NCBI GenBank assembly: GCA_019722365.1 | Contig: JADFUC010001275.1 | Span: forward strand, 62,001-126,000 | Reading direction: 5' to 3' | DNA length: 64,000 bases | Source of the DNA: Lithospermum erythrorhizon | Taxonomy: Eukaryota; Streptophyta; Magnoliopsida; Boraginales; Boraginaceae | In this document: piece by piece, positions 1-12,430 of the stretch | How positions within the stretch are numbered: the stretch's first letter is position 1 | Layout: the number at the start of each line of letters is the position of its first letter | Program-made: the position numbers and the translations under genes | The notes under the pieces: model-generated | Seen by the model: the letters and a program-made list of their open reading frames with translations, nothing else | Databases searched by the model: none | What the model was told of the DNA's origin: nothing

Positions 1-1280
1 GGGAAAGCCTCGTTGCCTCGATAGACCAGAATGTCCATGGGCGCTGTGCTCAGCTGAGCCACGGGTACATTTGTATTCCGAGGAACTCGATTATCGCTCC
101 CACATACCTACGCCATTCGATTCGCCATTTCCCGAATCAGTCGAGTCTTAGTTTCCAATGTTTTGGTTCGCGACCAACTCTCGACTCGCTACTACTCAGA
201 AGCTCAAGTGAGCTGAAATCATCCTCCTGCATGATTCGCCAGTCTATGTTCGAATCTCTGAAGTCCGGCTATCTTATCTCGATCCAACCACATCTCCGCG
301 AGTCAAGTCAGAAAGCCATTCGAAAGTGACTGAATTATGTATAATTCACCATCAAGTCAAGTTCAAAATAAAGGAAATAAGTAATAAAGGATCTGAATTT
401 ATCATTACCCCAAATGATGCCATAAGACCGGTATTTATAAAATTTAGTATTGTGAATTGGGTGACTCCGCTAGTTCTGATCAAGTACAAGTGCGATAATT
501 GATTTGGTCAAATTGTACGGTCGATTCGACACGTCGAGTACCCTCTAAGACGGATTGCTAGCTCAATAAGTATATATATACATGTTATGTCCATATCATT
601 TGTGTCCGAGTTTCTTTGTGAGAAAACATCCAATGGTGTCGAGAATGTGGTTCTCGAGTCCTCAGAATAATCTTCATGACATTACATGATTCAGCGAGGC
701 CGGATGTACCGCTCACATCATGAACCTGCAAAATCCTGTCACCGATTTCATTTTCCGTATTATTTCCTTTCTGTTTGTCATATCTGTATTTGTGTTATAT
801 CATCGGCCTGGGCCGTTTGTCATAAGATCCCAAAGAAAAGACAAATCGACTTTAATATTAGAGGGTTTAAGGAGGCGTAGCACCTTCTTCTTCTTCTTGC
901 GAGTGCGATGCATTTCCTTATCCTTCCAAGTTGTAGGTCTCCGCTGAACATTCCAATCGACGAAAGTGGTTCTATTACATTCATTGTCATCGATGCTCTA
1001 AATTGATTACTATTACCATCATTTAATTTTTTTCTTTTTTCTTGGTGAACCCTTAATCCCTCAATATTAAGAGGATTTCTCGGTATAACTATTCTGAGCC
1101 TTTTGCAACTGGAGATCATCAATTCATCGCGAAGCCGATTCTTTCCATTCTTGTTCGGGCTAAATCTTCAAAAGTTCCATACGTGTCAGAGAAATATACG
1201 CTAGCAAGTCACAGAGTAAAAGGCATGCATAAAGTTGGCTACACAATATGGTAGACCTTCCTTAGCAACCATTCAACAAA
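1..1280. other. Unassigned intergenic sequence
   Basis: I see no gene, terminal repeat or domain here. Short open frames near 686-947 and 820-1122 overlap on opposite strands and encode nothing recognisable. The stretch is probably decayed repeat DNA, given the Copia remnant that follows. Confidence 0.4.
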
Positions 1281-1501
1281 GAAGGCTACATAATAGTTCT
1301 ATGGATCATCAAACAATATTAACTAATTAGCTGACTAGGCACACGTGGCTAGACTATTGGATAGTAGATGATATTCATTATGTACATGTGTGTTAAAGTG
1401 TGTCCAAAGTTTCTCTAGAAGAATATTATCTCTTCTTCATTATTCTTCATATTTCTCATTAAAATTATTGTTGTAAACTTCGAATTACTCGAAGTTTATC
1501 A
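1281..1501 (+). mobile_element. 3' part of a Copia-type LTR
   Basis: The sequence immediately before the primer site at 1502 should be the end of a 5' LTR, and it ends in ...TTTATCA, which fits the usual CA terminus. The last 100 bases hold TTCTTCAT-type pyrimidine runs of the kind often found in the R/U5 part of plant LTRs. I cannot fix the 5' edge, and no matching 3' LTR is visible, so this is a truncated element. Confidence 0.5.
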
Positions 1502-1513
1502 TGGTATCAGAGC
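1502..1513 (+). other. Primer-binding site, tRNA-iMet type
   Basis: The bases TGGTATCAGAGC are the standard plant Copia primer-binding site, complementary to the 3' end of initiator methionine tRNA. It sits directly after a CA-ending sequence and before decayed gag, as expected for the start of the internal region. Confidence 0.8.
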
Positions 1514-2560
1514 AGAATTGATCCGTGATCATCATAATTTCTCAATTTTTTTTGTTGCTGTCGTTTTTCCCAAATTTTGAGAAACTAGGGTTCATCAGAA
1601 GCGTGACAATCGGGCGCGATGCTCAACTGAGGTAAATCGACGCCCGATCAGAAATAATCCAAATTGCAACCGGAATGTAGATATTGTCGAGTCGGGCCAA
1701 CGACAATCCCGAATGGCGATCAGAATCGCTCAATAAAGTTAATACTCATACGATTTCGAGCCGAGCTATGAAAACGGGCGCTGGAGCAAAAGCGATGAAA
1801 GTTAGGGCTTAATACTGCAGTCATTGCTCCAAATCTAGTGGGATTTAAATTAAGCGATAGTTCGAAAAGGACCTATCAGGACAGATGCTCGTGGATTTTA
1901 AACTCAATTTAGTCACAGTTAAAGAATTCATGCTCAGATAAGGCGAAGACCATGTGGGATGAATTATTTTGCAGGTAATGAACTAAGAACGGACCGACGA
2001 TTTATCCGCTAGAATCTAGATACGAAGTTCACTCTTTCTCAAGGAAATATGAATGTAGCTATTACTAAGTTTAAAGGCCTTTGGGATTTAGTTGAATGTT
2101 AATGTATAATCAGATGCCCATGTACCGTCAAGCAGAGTCGCCAATATGTACATGTTTTAACGCAGCTTGTTGTGGTCGGGAATGACAATTTTTACGCGCT
2201 GGGGCGACTGTGATATTAATGATGGAACCTTGGCCATCTATGAATAGAGCTTATTCTATTGTTCTCACCGTTGAGAGGAAAGCTCAACTTGCAGGGAAGT
2301 ATATGGATAACATAGATAATAATTCTGCGACAAGAAGGAAAAAGCGTTTTAATGACAAAGGAAGCTCATGATAAAAAGGAGGCTTCAAGAGCCGCTGACA
2401 AACCCAAAGAATCAATTGTTTTACTGAGCTCATCACTAAGTTCCACTCTTGATCTTGAAAGAGAATTTATTAAGTCTTCTTTGAATTTGGTCTTCAGAAT
2501 AATTCTACCACAAAACGCGCAGCAAAGGATATGTTTGATATTTATTTGATTGGTACTACT
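1514..2560 (+). pseudogene. Copia leader and gag remnant
   Basis: After the primer site comes about 500 bases of leader and then pieces of a Copia gag protein in shifting frames. The clearest piece, near 2222-2285, reads EPWPSMNRAYSIVLTVER, which matches the conserved plant Copia gag segment 'DPLPSLNKAYSMVLQVER'. Just upstream a decayed block fits the helical gag region that precedes it. Near 2330-2400 the frame is rich in Lys and Asp (NDKGSHDKKE), as in the linker before the zinc knuckle. No protease, integrase or reverse transcriptase follows. Many stops and frameshifts show it is dead. Confidence 0.65.
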
Positions 2561-3404
2561 CATATCATCGCTACAAGGAGTATGCTTTACATGATTTTGA
2601 CGGCATTACTCATATCATCAAGATGCATCTTCTAGATAAAGAATCTAATCGTGTTTCTAGCTGAAAGCACGGAAATAGACAAACGCTACTGAAAGCACCC
2701 GTGGTGGTTGTGGAGGCCAAATTCATCAAATCTAATAACGATCAATTCTAAGAAATGGGCGGGCGCATAAATGTATCAGAAATGAGTCAGTCCGAATCGT
2801 GGTAACTAAGCTGGGACATGTTAAAGGCATATACGAGGCGAGCCACCAAGTTCTGCAGTGAGCCATCTCTGGGAATCTCACGATTGGGCACGGTCCCTGG
2901 ACACAAGGCCGAACGAGGACGCTGAGTATTTAAGCTGTGAGGCCAGACACTGTGACTCGGCAAAATGTGGGCAAGTTGACATGCTCTTTTGAGATGACTT
3001 GACGCAGATTACTCATATCATCAAGACGCATCTTCTTTCTGCCTCATCTCATAAGAACTTCAACGTTGGGTTTCGAATCTTGAATTTAGATTGTGAAGCT
3101 TTCAATGCAAGACACGAACAGACAAACGCCACGAAAAGACCCGCGCCATGGCGCCTAATCCATCAAATCTAATATATAACGCACCGAATTCGCAGACGGG
3201 CGGGCGTTACAGGTCTAGTCTCTAAAGAATCTGATTTGCACTGCATTTTCAGTGGAAGGGATTTCCAAGTCATATCTCGTATCTTCATTAAGGGACTCTT
3301 CCATTCCGTAGCCATTTGATTATCAAAGAATAGTTGTCATTGTTCCTCACTCTAGATTGAGTCTTTTGAATTTAAGTCAAGCCATGTTGCTGCTTCAAGA
3401 ATAG
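2561..3404. other. Unassigned decayed repeat DNA with a 29-base direct repeat
   Basis: No coding domain is readable. A 29-base segment, ATTACTCATATCATCAAG followed by A(T/C)GCATCTTCT, occurs at 2605-2633 and again at 3008-3036 with one mismatch. Related text also appears near 2555. A second parallel also links the two halves: CAGACAAACGC/AGACAAACGC and ATCCATCAAATCTAAT/TTCATCAAATCTAAT. The two halves may therefore be diverged copies of one roughly 400-base unit. Confidence 0.4.
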
Positions 3405-4770
3405 AGACTCAATTTCCCCTAAGATCTTCCGCTACTAGGCTTCCAGTGCCCATTGTACACGTACCCATGTCATCAATACCATTTGGATTGTAATCTGATA
3501 ATGGGATTAGAATATTTGAACCAGGTAATAGCATTACTAATGGCCTTATGTCTGTAATGGGCTGATTATTGAGGTTCTCTTGTGCTTCCACATTGTGCTT
3601 TTCTCTTTCTTCTTCCGCTCTTGAACTTTCATCAAATTCAAAATTAGGAACCTCTTGTTCTCCAAACCTAGTTTCATTAGTTGGAATCGGACCGCTTTCT
3701 TCTTCCATCATGGAGCTCTCACCCACAAAGTAATTTCTACCATAGTTGTATCTATTAGTAATCTCTCGGACTGTTCGTTGAACTTGAGCTTCAAACATGA
3801 TTTTCCTATAAACATTTTGATTATGTGCTTGAACCACTACATTCAAAGTATTCCCTTGTTGAAGAACATTTGAAACATTCTCATTTCTGACTTCATTTGG
3901 AATGTCATCATTTGCTACATTCGTCACATTGTTCCTGTCTTGGTATCCTCTTCAATGCTTGTGTTACCATCACTATCCATAGTATAGTAAACCCTATTTC
4001 CAATTTGCTCCAGATAAATTATGGTATTCTTGTATTCATCTGTATTTGGAAAAACCCTAATAAGCTGACTGTAGTACAGGGTATCATGTTCAATATGGAA
4101 ACGCAGCCCATTGCCATGTTTGTCATAGTAGATGTAATCATTGATGTTGAATAAGGCAGTGGTATGATTGGTTCTACGTTGCATGTAAGAGTGACCAATT
4201 GGCCCACATCTGAAACAGATTTTGAAGATCCTTTCATATCTGAAAAAAATCCATAACGGTCGGCCTTCAAGTGTGAAGATAAAAGTGTCTGGTACAATAG
4301 GTACATTTGAGGGGAATTAGATCTTTAACCCTAATGTATTGACGCGCCAAGGCTGGTTCGGAGTTCCATTCAACTCCAATCACTTCTCCTGTCATGCTTG
4401 CAATTCTGTGAACATTATTGTGTACAAAATATTATGAGGCGAGCCCATGCAACTGAACCCAGACACTAATATGGCTGATAGTGAAATTTTGGAGAGCAAG
4501 ATTTAGCATCTAGTGGTCAACCAAGAGAAGTGCCCCATTGACATTATAAGGGGCATGTTGCACAACGAAGTCCATATCATCAATATTTTGGAAGGTGAAC
4601 AGGAAATTACTTTCTCTTCTATCAACTTGTACATTTTCTCTAAGGCTCAAGTTATTTTCTACATAATCTTGGACTCTACCCACTGTGAATTGTCTAATAT
4701 CAAGGAAGTAGCCTAGACGAGTTCTAGAGAGGATGGCTCTATTTTGTAGTGCTGAGTCTACATCCATGGG
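3405..4770 (-). pseudogene. LINE ORF1 remnant (DUF4283 and zinc-knuckle type)
   Basis: Read right to left, this is a broken ORF1 of a plant L1-type LINE. The first part (4767-4510) has the hydrophobic pattern of DUF4283 and ends FVVQHAPYNVNGALLLVDH, the place where family members read 'VLNGGPWSFDNHLLVL'. A stretch near 4480-4420 reads HISVWVQLHGLAS, the conserved 'wVQLHGLP' motif. Near 4260-4190 WIFFRYERIFKICFRCGPIG is a CCHC_4-like zinc knuckle. The last part (3927-3409) is an acidic, Asn-rich tail of the usual low-complexity kind. At least two frameshifts and several stops separate the parts. No ORF2 follows to the left, so the element is truncated. Confidence 0.7.
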
Positions 4771-5309
4771 TACTACCCAACCTCTTTAGTCTATAGTAGC
4801 TTAAAAGGAGTTGGAATCTGGAGAGGACGAGTTAATAATACTTGAATTTTTGTTGTTTTTATTACTATTGTATGAACTTTTTTCTTTGACTTTTACTCTG
4901 ACAGGGTTATTATTTATGGGAGAGAGAAAGATACATTTTGTAGTATAAAGAGTGTTTTTGTCGTAGGTGGAGTGTTTTGGAAAGGAAGGGTGATAAAGAC
5001 AACAGGGTTCAGGTGGTTTAGAGTATAATGTTGGGCAACATTATACACAATTTAATAATAATTTTTTAAATAAAACGACAATTTTATCTTTTAATTGAAA
5101 CTTCCTAATTACTATACTCAGATATAAAAAAAATAAGTAAAATAATCATTTTACACCCAAATCCAACACTATTTAAAAGCAGATAACACCAGTATAACGC
5201 CGGAGGAAATTTTTTGGTGTAATCTTTCCATGTCGAAAGAAATCAAGCGAAATTGGAAAACTGTGGCCGACAATGAAAACGTGGTTGCTTGATTGGCCGA
5301 ACAAGGGCG
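4771..5309. other. AT-rich unassigned sequence
   Basis: This is probably the 5' region of the reverse-strand LINE remnant plus intergenic DNA. It contains T-rich runs near 4845-4890 and 5045-5135. I see no domain or terminal repeat. The short open frame at 5439-5173 overlaps the start of the next LTR and encodes nothing recognisable. Confidence 0.35.
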
Positions 5310-5806
5310 TTGGGGTTCTAAAGTAACGGCAATTTAACCAAATCATATACGAAGCCAGATGATCAAGAATTAATTCAAGAATTCTATCAAGACAGTAAAC
5401 ATTGAAAGAGGATTTCGACATATTCATGGGGATAATCAAGCCATAAGATGTGATCCTATTCCCAAGTAGGATAGAATGTTTATCTATAAATAGGTCAGAA
5501 TCGTATCAAACACTCTGCGAAATTGATAGTTGGGGATTACTAGAGTTAGTTTATTGTTTCAGCTGATTGATCAGACGATTCAAGCTTAATAAACTATTCT
5601 AAGCAGGGCGTGATTCCCGAACCTCAAACATAAACTATCGATTCCTGCATCGCTTCAATCATTTAATTAATCAATTGCGCTCATCATAAGCTATCAAGTA
5701 TATTTGAAATCGGGAATTAGGTTTTAGACATCAAATCGGGGATTTTCGACAAGCTCTCGAATAATCAAATCGCTAATTGCACTGTTCTGCGACCTTAAAA
5801 ATAACA
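5310..5806 (+). repeat. 5' LTR of the Copia element
   Basis: It pairs with 9812-10304. Shared landmarks, in order, are GAAGCCAGATGATCAAGAATT-like text, GAGTTAGTTTATTGTTTC, TTAATAAACT, CTCAAACATAAA, TATATTTGAAATC, AGACATCAAATCGGG, and the end GCGACCTTAAAA-TAACA. The left edge is set where similarity starts (TTGGGGTTCT) and is uncertain by a few bases. The sequence just after it, GTACGAGCTCAGCC, may be a decayed Met-tRNA primer site. Confidence 0.8.
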
Positions 5807-8800
5807 ATCGTACGAGCTCAGCCTAACAACATCACGGTGCCCGGACAAGCCAACGACGGTCACGCCGACGCCAACAACTATCACATTCGAAACCAAGACG
5901 CTGACAGTTATATGTTAAGAGACTCATGTACTCTATCAAGAGTTGTGACCACCACTCCAATACTTTACGCTGGGTGATGAAATTCGAGTGAATTGGATGT
6001 AAGATGCCTAGGTTATATAAGAGATCATATAGATATATGCGCGATCCATCATGCCGAGCAGCTAAGCATTACCGCTACGGACGCTGAGGAAGCTTGTGCA
6101 AGCCAGATGTAGGAGAAGCAGCCAAGCCACAAGCGTAGTTTCGATTAGTAATTAGCAAATCAGCTCCACAATTCGCCGGCAGCCTCACCGAAAGCATCTA
6201 AACCAAAGAGAACACATATTTACACAACTAAGCTCCATGGAATCGACTTCGGGCCGATGAAAAGTGTATCAAGGATTTAGGTTCACCGCCGATTTTGGCT
6301 GAAACTTTCGCGAATTTCTTAGTTCTTCGCACTGGACGGAACTTTGCCTGGGCGAGCAAATAATTCCATCAGCTTTAACGAAGAGCCTACAGATAAGCAG
6401 AAAATCAAACATTGTCAAACAACAATGAAACTCTACGTATTTAAGGAAAGAAGTTTAAAGAAAGACTAAACAATTTAAACCTAAAGCTATACCGGGCTTC
6501 GAATAAAGAAAAGAAGACACACGCCATTACCGCAATAAGAAAGGATTAATCGAAATCCGAAAGCGTTACTTCATTCAAGAAAGATCAAGCCGGGCGAGCG
6601 TCAAGCAGTCAAACACGTTAGTAAATTGTAGATCAAGAAAGCCGGGACTTATCAGAGTTGGCCGGAGGAGCGATGTATGCTATGCCGCTGGCGTTAAGAT
6701 CGATCAGATCAGAGCTTCCCTTCGCGACTCAAATAGCGACTTCTTTCACACTTACGAAGAAGGCAATTTGGAATCAGAAAGATGGAACACCGCACCTCAA
6801 CCATCAAGGCAATTGGAAGCAGGTTTGTGAAAACTGCAATGGAAAGTTGATCAATCAAGGACGCTTCGCATTAATATTCCCGATTTCGTGGGATTTAGTC
6901 TTCTATCTTTAGGCAAGCCTGTATTTAATGGGCGATATCATAACATCTTGGTAACGGACAACGGAGACATGTAAGGGATCAATATCGGGTCAAGGAATCA
7001 AGGACGGTACATCGCATAAAGTTAAACCAAAGCATGCAAAAAGTGTGGAAATTAATGCAGTAGGTTGGTATGTTTAATAAATAAAAGTTAAAGCAGGCTT
7101 TAGCCAAGTAAAGGACTCGTATTCTCTCACAAAACAAGTCACTACCTATCTTCAACGACCAAATCAAGGATCAGATCACTGGGCCACGGGAGCGAACACG
7201 TGATCAAATTCAATAAAAGCTCACAAAGCGAAGGCCGCAATTGTGAGCTTGTGTACTTTATGTAATGCTGGGCCTGCTTAAAGTGAAGACAACGGAGGTA
7301 ACTCTTATTTTGTCACTTATATTGATGATCACTGCATGGTTTGGATTCAGATTAAAAACAAAAGATCGTTGATTTAAACTTTTGGCACCTTCATCAATTG
7401 CTTGAAAGAACCGCAAAGTACTTAACAGACAGACGCATAATCTACAAGTAGATATCGAGAATTTGATAGATACTCGTAAGTCTAAAGGAATAGACATGCA
7501 GCACCGTCTTTAAAACACCTCAAGACAACGGCGTACGAGAATGAATAGGACAATTATAGAGAAGATTAGATGTACGTTATCACATGCTGGGCCTTCCAAG
7601 ACACTTCAAGTAAGATTAAGAAGCAGTTAGTCAGACATTATAAACCATTACCTAAGACAACACTAAACGGAAGCACACCGGTAAGACACGGTCCGGAAAG
7701 GATGTATCCTATAAACACTTAAGAACATTTGTCAGCATAGCATATGCACATGTTCCTAAAGATTAGAACAAAGCTTCGATTTCAAGTCTAAGAAGCTGTG
7801 GTTCCGAAAGCTTTGGAGTATTTAGAAGTTTCCGTTATAAGTCATGATCTAGCCGACAAAAAGACTGGTTGTAAGCTCTAGAGGCGATGTTCCAAAGAAG
7901 ATCAAACTGCAGCGATCTGTAATAAACTTGAAAAGCTAGGCGCTTCAAAGAGTGATCTTTGGCTGACTGGGCAAAGATGACATCAGTTAAATTGGATCAT
8001 AGTATCTCTGAAATCCATTACCCGAGCCTATGATCAATAACAAGACAATGATCACACTTCTACCGACATTGATCAACCCAAGAAACGGGAAAGATTGAAC
8101 AATCACCAACCGGGCCGTAGTTGCACAAACACACATATAGAAGATCAAACACCTGTAGTTAAGATCTTCTGAGCGGTAACAAGTTCTTCCGGTGTATTCT
8201 CCCAATGAATATGTCTTACTTTCAATGGGAGAACTAGCTCTACTATCGTTGCTTACTGATAGTAATCGAAAAGGAAATGGATGGCAATTTATGGAAGAAG
8301 AGATGAACTCTCCGAACAAGAACCATACATTACAATCAAAGCGGTTAAACAAGATAACTTCAAAGCATCAAGAATGTACGGATCTATAAACAAGACGATC
8401 CAAGTACAAAAGTACCTGGGATACAAAGCTGATCAAGTCATAAGGATTTGCACAAAGACATGGAATAGATTTTGAAGAGATATTCTCTCCAGTAGTCAAG
8501 ATGACTTCAATCAGGCTAGTACTTGATCGTCGATATGACTTAGAAATTGAACAGAATGGACGCAAGACATCTTTCCTCCATGGTGATCTTCAAGAGGACA
8601 TATATATGCACAACCCGAGGGGTTTTGAAGTGAAGGCAAGGAACACTTGCTTGTAAACCGCAGAAAGTTTTCAGATGACTCAAACAAAGACTCAGTAAAA
8701 TGGGTACATCAAGTTCGGAAGTCTTTATGGAAGCAAATGGATTCAAGAAAACTCTGTCGATCAAGGTTCACTAAAGACACTTCCACTAACGATAACACTA

Positions 8801-9811
8801 TCATCCTATCGCTATATGTAGACGACATACGCTATCATAGTGGGAAGGATCATCAAAGATCGCTTAGCCTGTTATGAACTCAACAAAGCTTTCGAGATGA
8901 AAGACTTCTAGGAGCCGCAAATCATATACTGAGTCGAGATCATCGTGATGTGTATGCGGAAAACTGGCCGTTTCAAGAAAAGTACATCTAAGGCGTACTT
9001 AAAGAGGTTCAATATGTGACAACGAAAGTCAAGAAGTTGTCCAATTGGAACACACCGAGATGAGCTCTAAAGAGTCTCAAGACCGAAGATGATATGGCAT
9101 ACGGAGAAAGTCCCTTACACTTTAAAAGCAAGAGGGAGTTTCGATACAAATGGTCTGCATTTCAAAAGTTTATTATCAGATTTTGGTAAATAGTTTAGCA
9201 AGTATTTTCCATAATCCGTGCAAGCATCGAGCGCGGTGATCTTCGAGATACTCAAGTGGAACTTAAGCTTCGAAAGACGAGTTTTGGGAACCAGCGAACC
9301 ATCTCGATCAAGCATACGTATCTCGCACTTTGGCCAGCATATCGATTCACTTAAGTCACATCGTGATACTTTAATGGCATTTGTCGGAGGAGCAATTTCC
9401 TCGGCAAGCAAAAGCTTGTGTCGCATCGCTATGTCTACCACAGGCGTAATACATTGCTACTGTAATGTGGGAAAGAGTCGCTATGGTCAAGAACTCCATT
9501 CAAGGAATCGGTAATCAAGAAGATAAGCTTCACCATCTTCAAGGCGAATTTCAAAGCGCGATATAAGAATTCTACTTACACTCAAGCATTCAAACACAGC
9601 TAGTTATCAAGTACTACTGGATCGAGATATTGAGTCAAAGCAATCGCTATCGAAAAATACACCTCTCGGTAATTGCCCCTCGAGCATGCCAATGGCGCTA
9701 CGAACAAAGCGCAAAGACACTTACCGCGACAAGTGTCACTTGACCACGCATAACAATATTAAAAGCTAAATCTTAATGTACTCTTTCTTCATATGCTAAG
9801 CAGGGGAGAAT
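5807..9811 (+). pseudogene. Decayed Copia polyprotein (gag-integrase-RT-RNase H)
   Basis: Gag is not clearly readable (5807-7000). Near 7255-7345 the pieces NAGPA, NGGNSYFVTYIDDH and MVWIQ match the start of the Copia integrase core, including the first catalytic Asp. Near 8470-8640 shifting frames give the RT segments that read FSPVVKMTSIRLVL, LEIEQMDVKTAFLHGDL and EEIYMHQPEGFEVKGKEH in intact relatives. LSLYVDDI at about 8808-8831 is the RT YVDD catalytic box. AKQIL/SQEKYI-like pieces follow near 8915-8990. TFVGGAISSASK near 9375-9412 and CRIAMSTT match the RNase H end that precedes 'STTEAEY'. Every domain carries stops or shifts. Confidence 0.8.
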
Positions 9812-10304
9812 TGGTTGGGTTCTAGCAACAAGAATTACAACACAAATCATACATAAGCCAGATGACAAGAATTCAATCAAGAATTTATCAAAGACTAGAA
9901 CATACAGAGGATTTTAATATATTTGTTAGATGGGGAATTGTTACAGATTGTGATCCTGTCTCTAAGAGTGATTGTATCAAAACAGGATTCATAACAGGTC
10001 AGTAAATCGTGATCAAACACTTCCATTTAAATTGATGTTGGGGACATCAGAGTTAGTTTATTGTTTCGAGTTGATCGATCAGACATTCAAGTTTAATAAA
10101 CTGTTCTAAGAGTTTATCTCTAACCTCAAACATAAAACTATCACCAGATCGCTTCAATCAGTTTTAATTCAATCAATTGTGGTTCATCATAGCTTACCGC
10201 TATATTTGAAATCAAATTTAGGCCCTAGACATCAAATCGGGATTTCTGACAGTTCGAATAATTTAAATCTACCACCAGAATCGTTCTTGCGACCTTAAAA
10301 TAAC
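9812..10304 (+). repeat. 3' LTR of the Copia element
   Basis: It begins TGGTTGGGTTCTAG after the polypurine tract and ends CTTAAAATAACA, matching the 5' LTR described at 5310-5806. The two copies differ at many positions, including several small indels. Confidence 0.8.
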
Positions 10305-11699
10305 AACGGATGCAGGGCCTGTGAGGCTATTTTGTTTTTAGGGCGTGGAATACAAAACGGAATTTGTATTGGGAAAGCGGAAACGTAGAACGCTAAGCAT
10401 CTTAATTAACGGAGGCGTTAAAAAATCGCACCTTAAACTATTTGTAAGACGTTTAAAAAAGAATTAGCCAAGTTTTGATTAAATGAAAGAAAATAAAATT
10501 CAACACGCTGAATCCCAATCGTGCAAGACGCGTTAGTTCCCTCATACGCCACATAGGCTGTGGGGACCAGTGGTTCCCTGAAGCAATAGACTAAAGTGCC
10601 GAAACAATTATCGCTTAATTCTTTTATCTCATTCCAATTATTCTATCACTATTCGATATTAAGCTATTTCCTTTTCTTTTTAATTTTTTATACCAAAATT
10701 CATAATTCTTTTCCTTCTATAAAACTCTGCCTATCGATTTCTTGAGAAAAAAATTAATAATTTCGATTTTTATTTCAATATTTTTAGCTGAACGAATATA
10801 TGATAAATTGATAAAATCGTATAGAGAATAATTTTAATAAACAAAAACTATTATAGTAAGATAAAATCTGAATCTAAAGATTTAATTATTATATAAGAAA
10901 GAGAATGACGCAAGATTTGAATCGTAAAGCCACAATAGCATCGAACCATTGTAACAATCAATGAGCGGAATAATTAGTAATGATTACAAATGAAAGCAGT
11001 CACTTTAATGGTAGGTAGAAGAAAGTTTTAACAAAGATAAATATAGAATGATTTTGTGGAAAGATTTACTATAAAAAGCATGAAAGTCGAACTTAAACGT
11101 CGTAGATTTTATAATAAATTAAATTTGTAGATGCCGACTGAAATAAGAGTACACCCAAATAAATAAGCTATTGGTTAAAGAAACTACTATTGGCTTTTGC
11201 AAGTTTGGGTTGTAGAAGTAGAAGCTTCATTAAAGCCGCAAAATCACATTTCACTAAAAAGCTTACTATTCCTACAAGATTCTCATACTGAATCCATAAA
11301 CAAATTGTTTGAATGTAAAGATAGAACAATACTTGAACTTCGGTTAAATGTCTAGAGAGCGTTTCTAGCGAAGTCAATGACTAAAAAAATAAAGACTCTT
11401 TCTTTCTCATCGTCAAAATAAACCTAAAACAAAGGGCAAATCATTCTTGTCCAAGTCCTCCAACTACATTCATTTCTCAACGTAACCATAGTCCATAAAC
11501 TATTAGTAATTTTGGATAATCTAATTTTGGGTCCTCATATAATCTCATATGTTTTTATATAGCCTCGAACTATCAGGCCTCGTTTTTAAAGATATCCCCC
11601 GAACCTATTATTTCAACTTCTTCTTTAAATAATAAAATTACTACTTTATCCCTAACACTAAACTAACGTATGCTTTATTACATTTAAAATATTTTATTT
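10305..11699. other. AT-rich intergenic sequence upstream of the F-box gene
   Basis: No repeat ends or domains are recognised. The stretch becomes strongly AT-rich after 10600. A TATA-like TTTTTATATAG lies at 11552-11562. It could be a promoter element for the downstream gene, but its distance from any transcription start is unknown. Confidence 0.35.
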
Positions 11700-12010
11700 A
11701 ATTGTGATAAAAACCTCCAATCAGCTTTCTCTTTCTTTCTTCACACAACCCACCCACTCTACCCTTACCCCCACCCATCCCCCTAAACTTCCTTCAACTT
11801 GAACACCATCACTTTTTTCTTTACATCCCCTACCTTGTCTTACCCCACCCTCACTCCTGTTTTCTCCCCTGTCTTCATCAACCATCACTTTTCTTCACAC
11901 ACCCCACCCTATCCTCGACTCCCCACCCTACCTCCAAACTTTCTCCCCCCGAACTTTCAATCACATCATCAATCTCCCCATGTTCATTTACCTAAAGTTT
12001 TTATGTGAGC
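11700..12010 (+). promoter_or_regulatory. Pyrimidine-rich tract, candidate promoter/leader of the F-box gene
   Basis: The plus strand is dominated by C and T (CTTTCTCTTT, CCCACCC, CTTCACACACCCCACC) for about 300 bases. Such tracts are common around plant transcription starts and in 5' leaders. It opens a small frame at 11799-12008 made of Pro, Thr and Ser only, which I treat as composition rather than protein. That it is the first exon of the F-box gene is inference. Confidence 0.35.
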
Positions 12011-12399
12011 CGCTACAGAGCAGCTTATACAAAGAAGGTTTCACACAAAGGAAAGCTAGCAAGAGGACAATACGCTGTTAAAATCTGAACATTACACAAA
12101 GCTTAGTGCTGAAAGCCAGGTGCAGAGAAGGGGTGTTTTAAAATTTGACAAGGAAAGCTCTTTGAGTGAAAACTTTTTTCTAGAGTACACTAAAAAGAAA
12201 TTCAAGCGAGATTTTTTATTCTAATTACGTAAAATATTTTAAATATGACTTTATATTTTAGTTTAAATTTCCAGTCATTTTTTCTCTGCTTTAAGCCAGC
12301 TTACTTTGCGCCCAAGCAGATACTTAAAAGAATGATAATCGAAGAACTACATATAAACTTTCATTTAATAATATAGAGAAAATAATGAATTAATCAACC

Positions 12400-12403
<4 letters not shown>

Positions 12404-12430
<27 letters not shown>
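12404..12430. repeat. (ATT)n microsatellite
   Basis: Nine uninterrupted ATT/TTA units, lying within the presumed leader intron. Confidence 0.95.

Larger units (their letters stand above)
5310..10304 (+). mobile_element. Complete but inactive Copia LTR retrotransposon
   Basis: Two related direct repeats of about 490 bases bracket a decayed Copia polyprotein in the right order: integrase near 7250, reverse transcriptase near 8200-8960, RNase H near 9100-9450. The purine-rich AGCAGGGGAGAA at 9799-9810 just before the 3' LTR serves as the polypurine tract. Total length is about 5.0 kb, normal for plant Copia elements. The two LTRs have drifted by many substitutions and small indels, and the coding region has numerous stops and frameshifts, so the insertion is old and cannot encode its own enzymes. 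Target-site duplications are no longer clear. Confidence 0.85.

Noticed and set aside
11799..12008. Proline/threonine-rich small protein
   Set aside because: The frame is open only because the strand is C/T-rich. There is no domain and no splice context.
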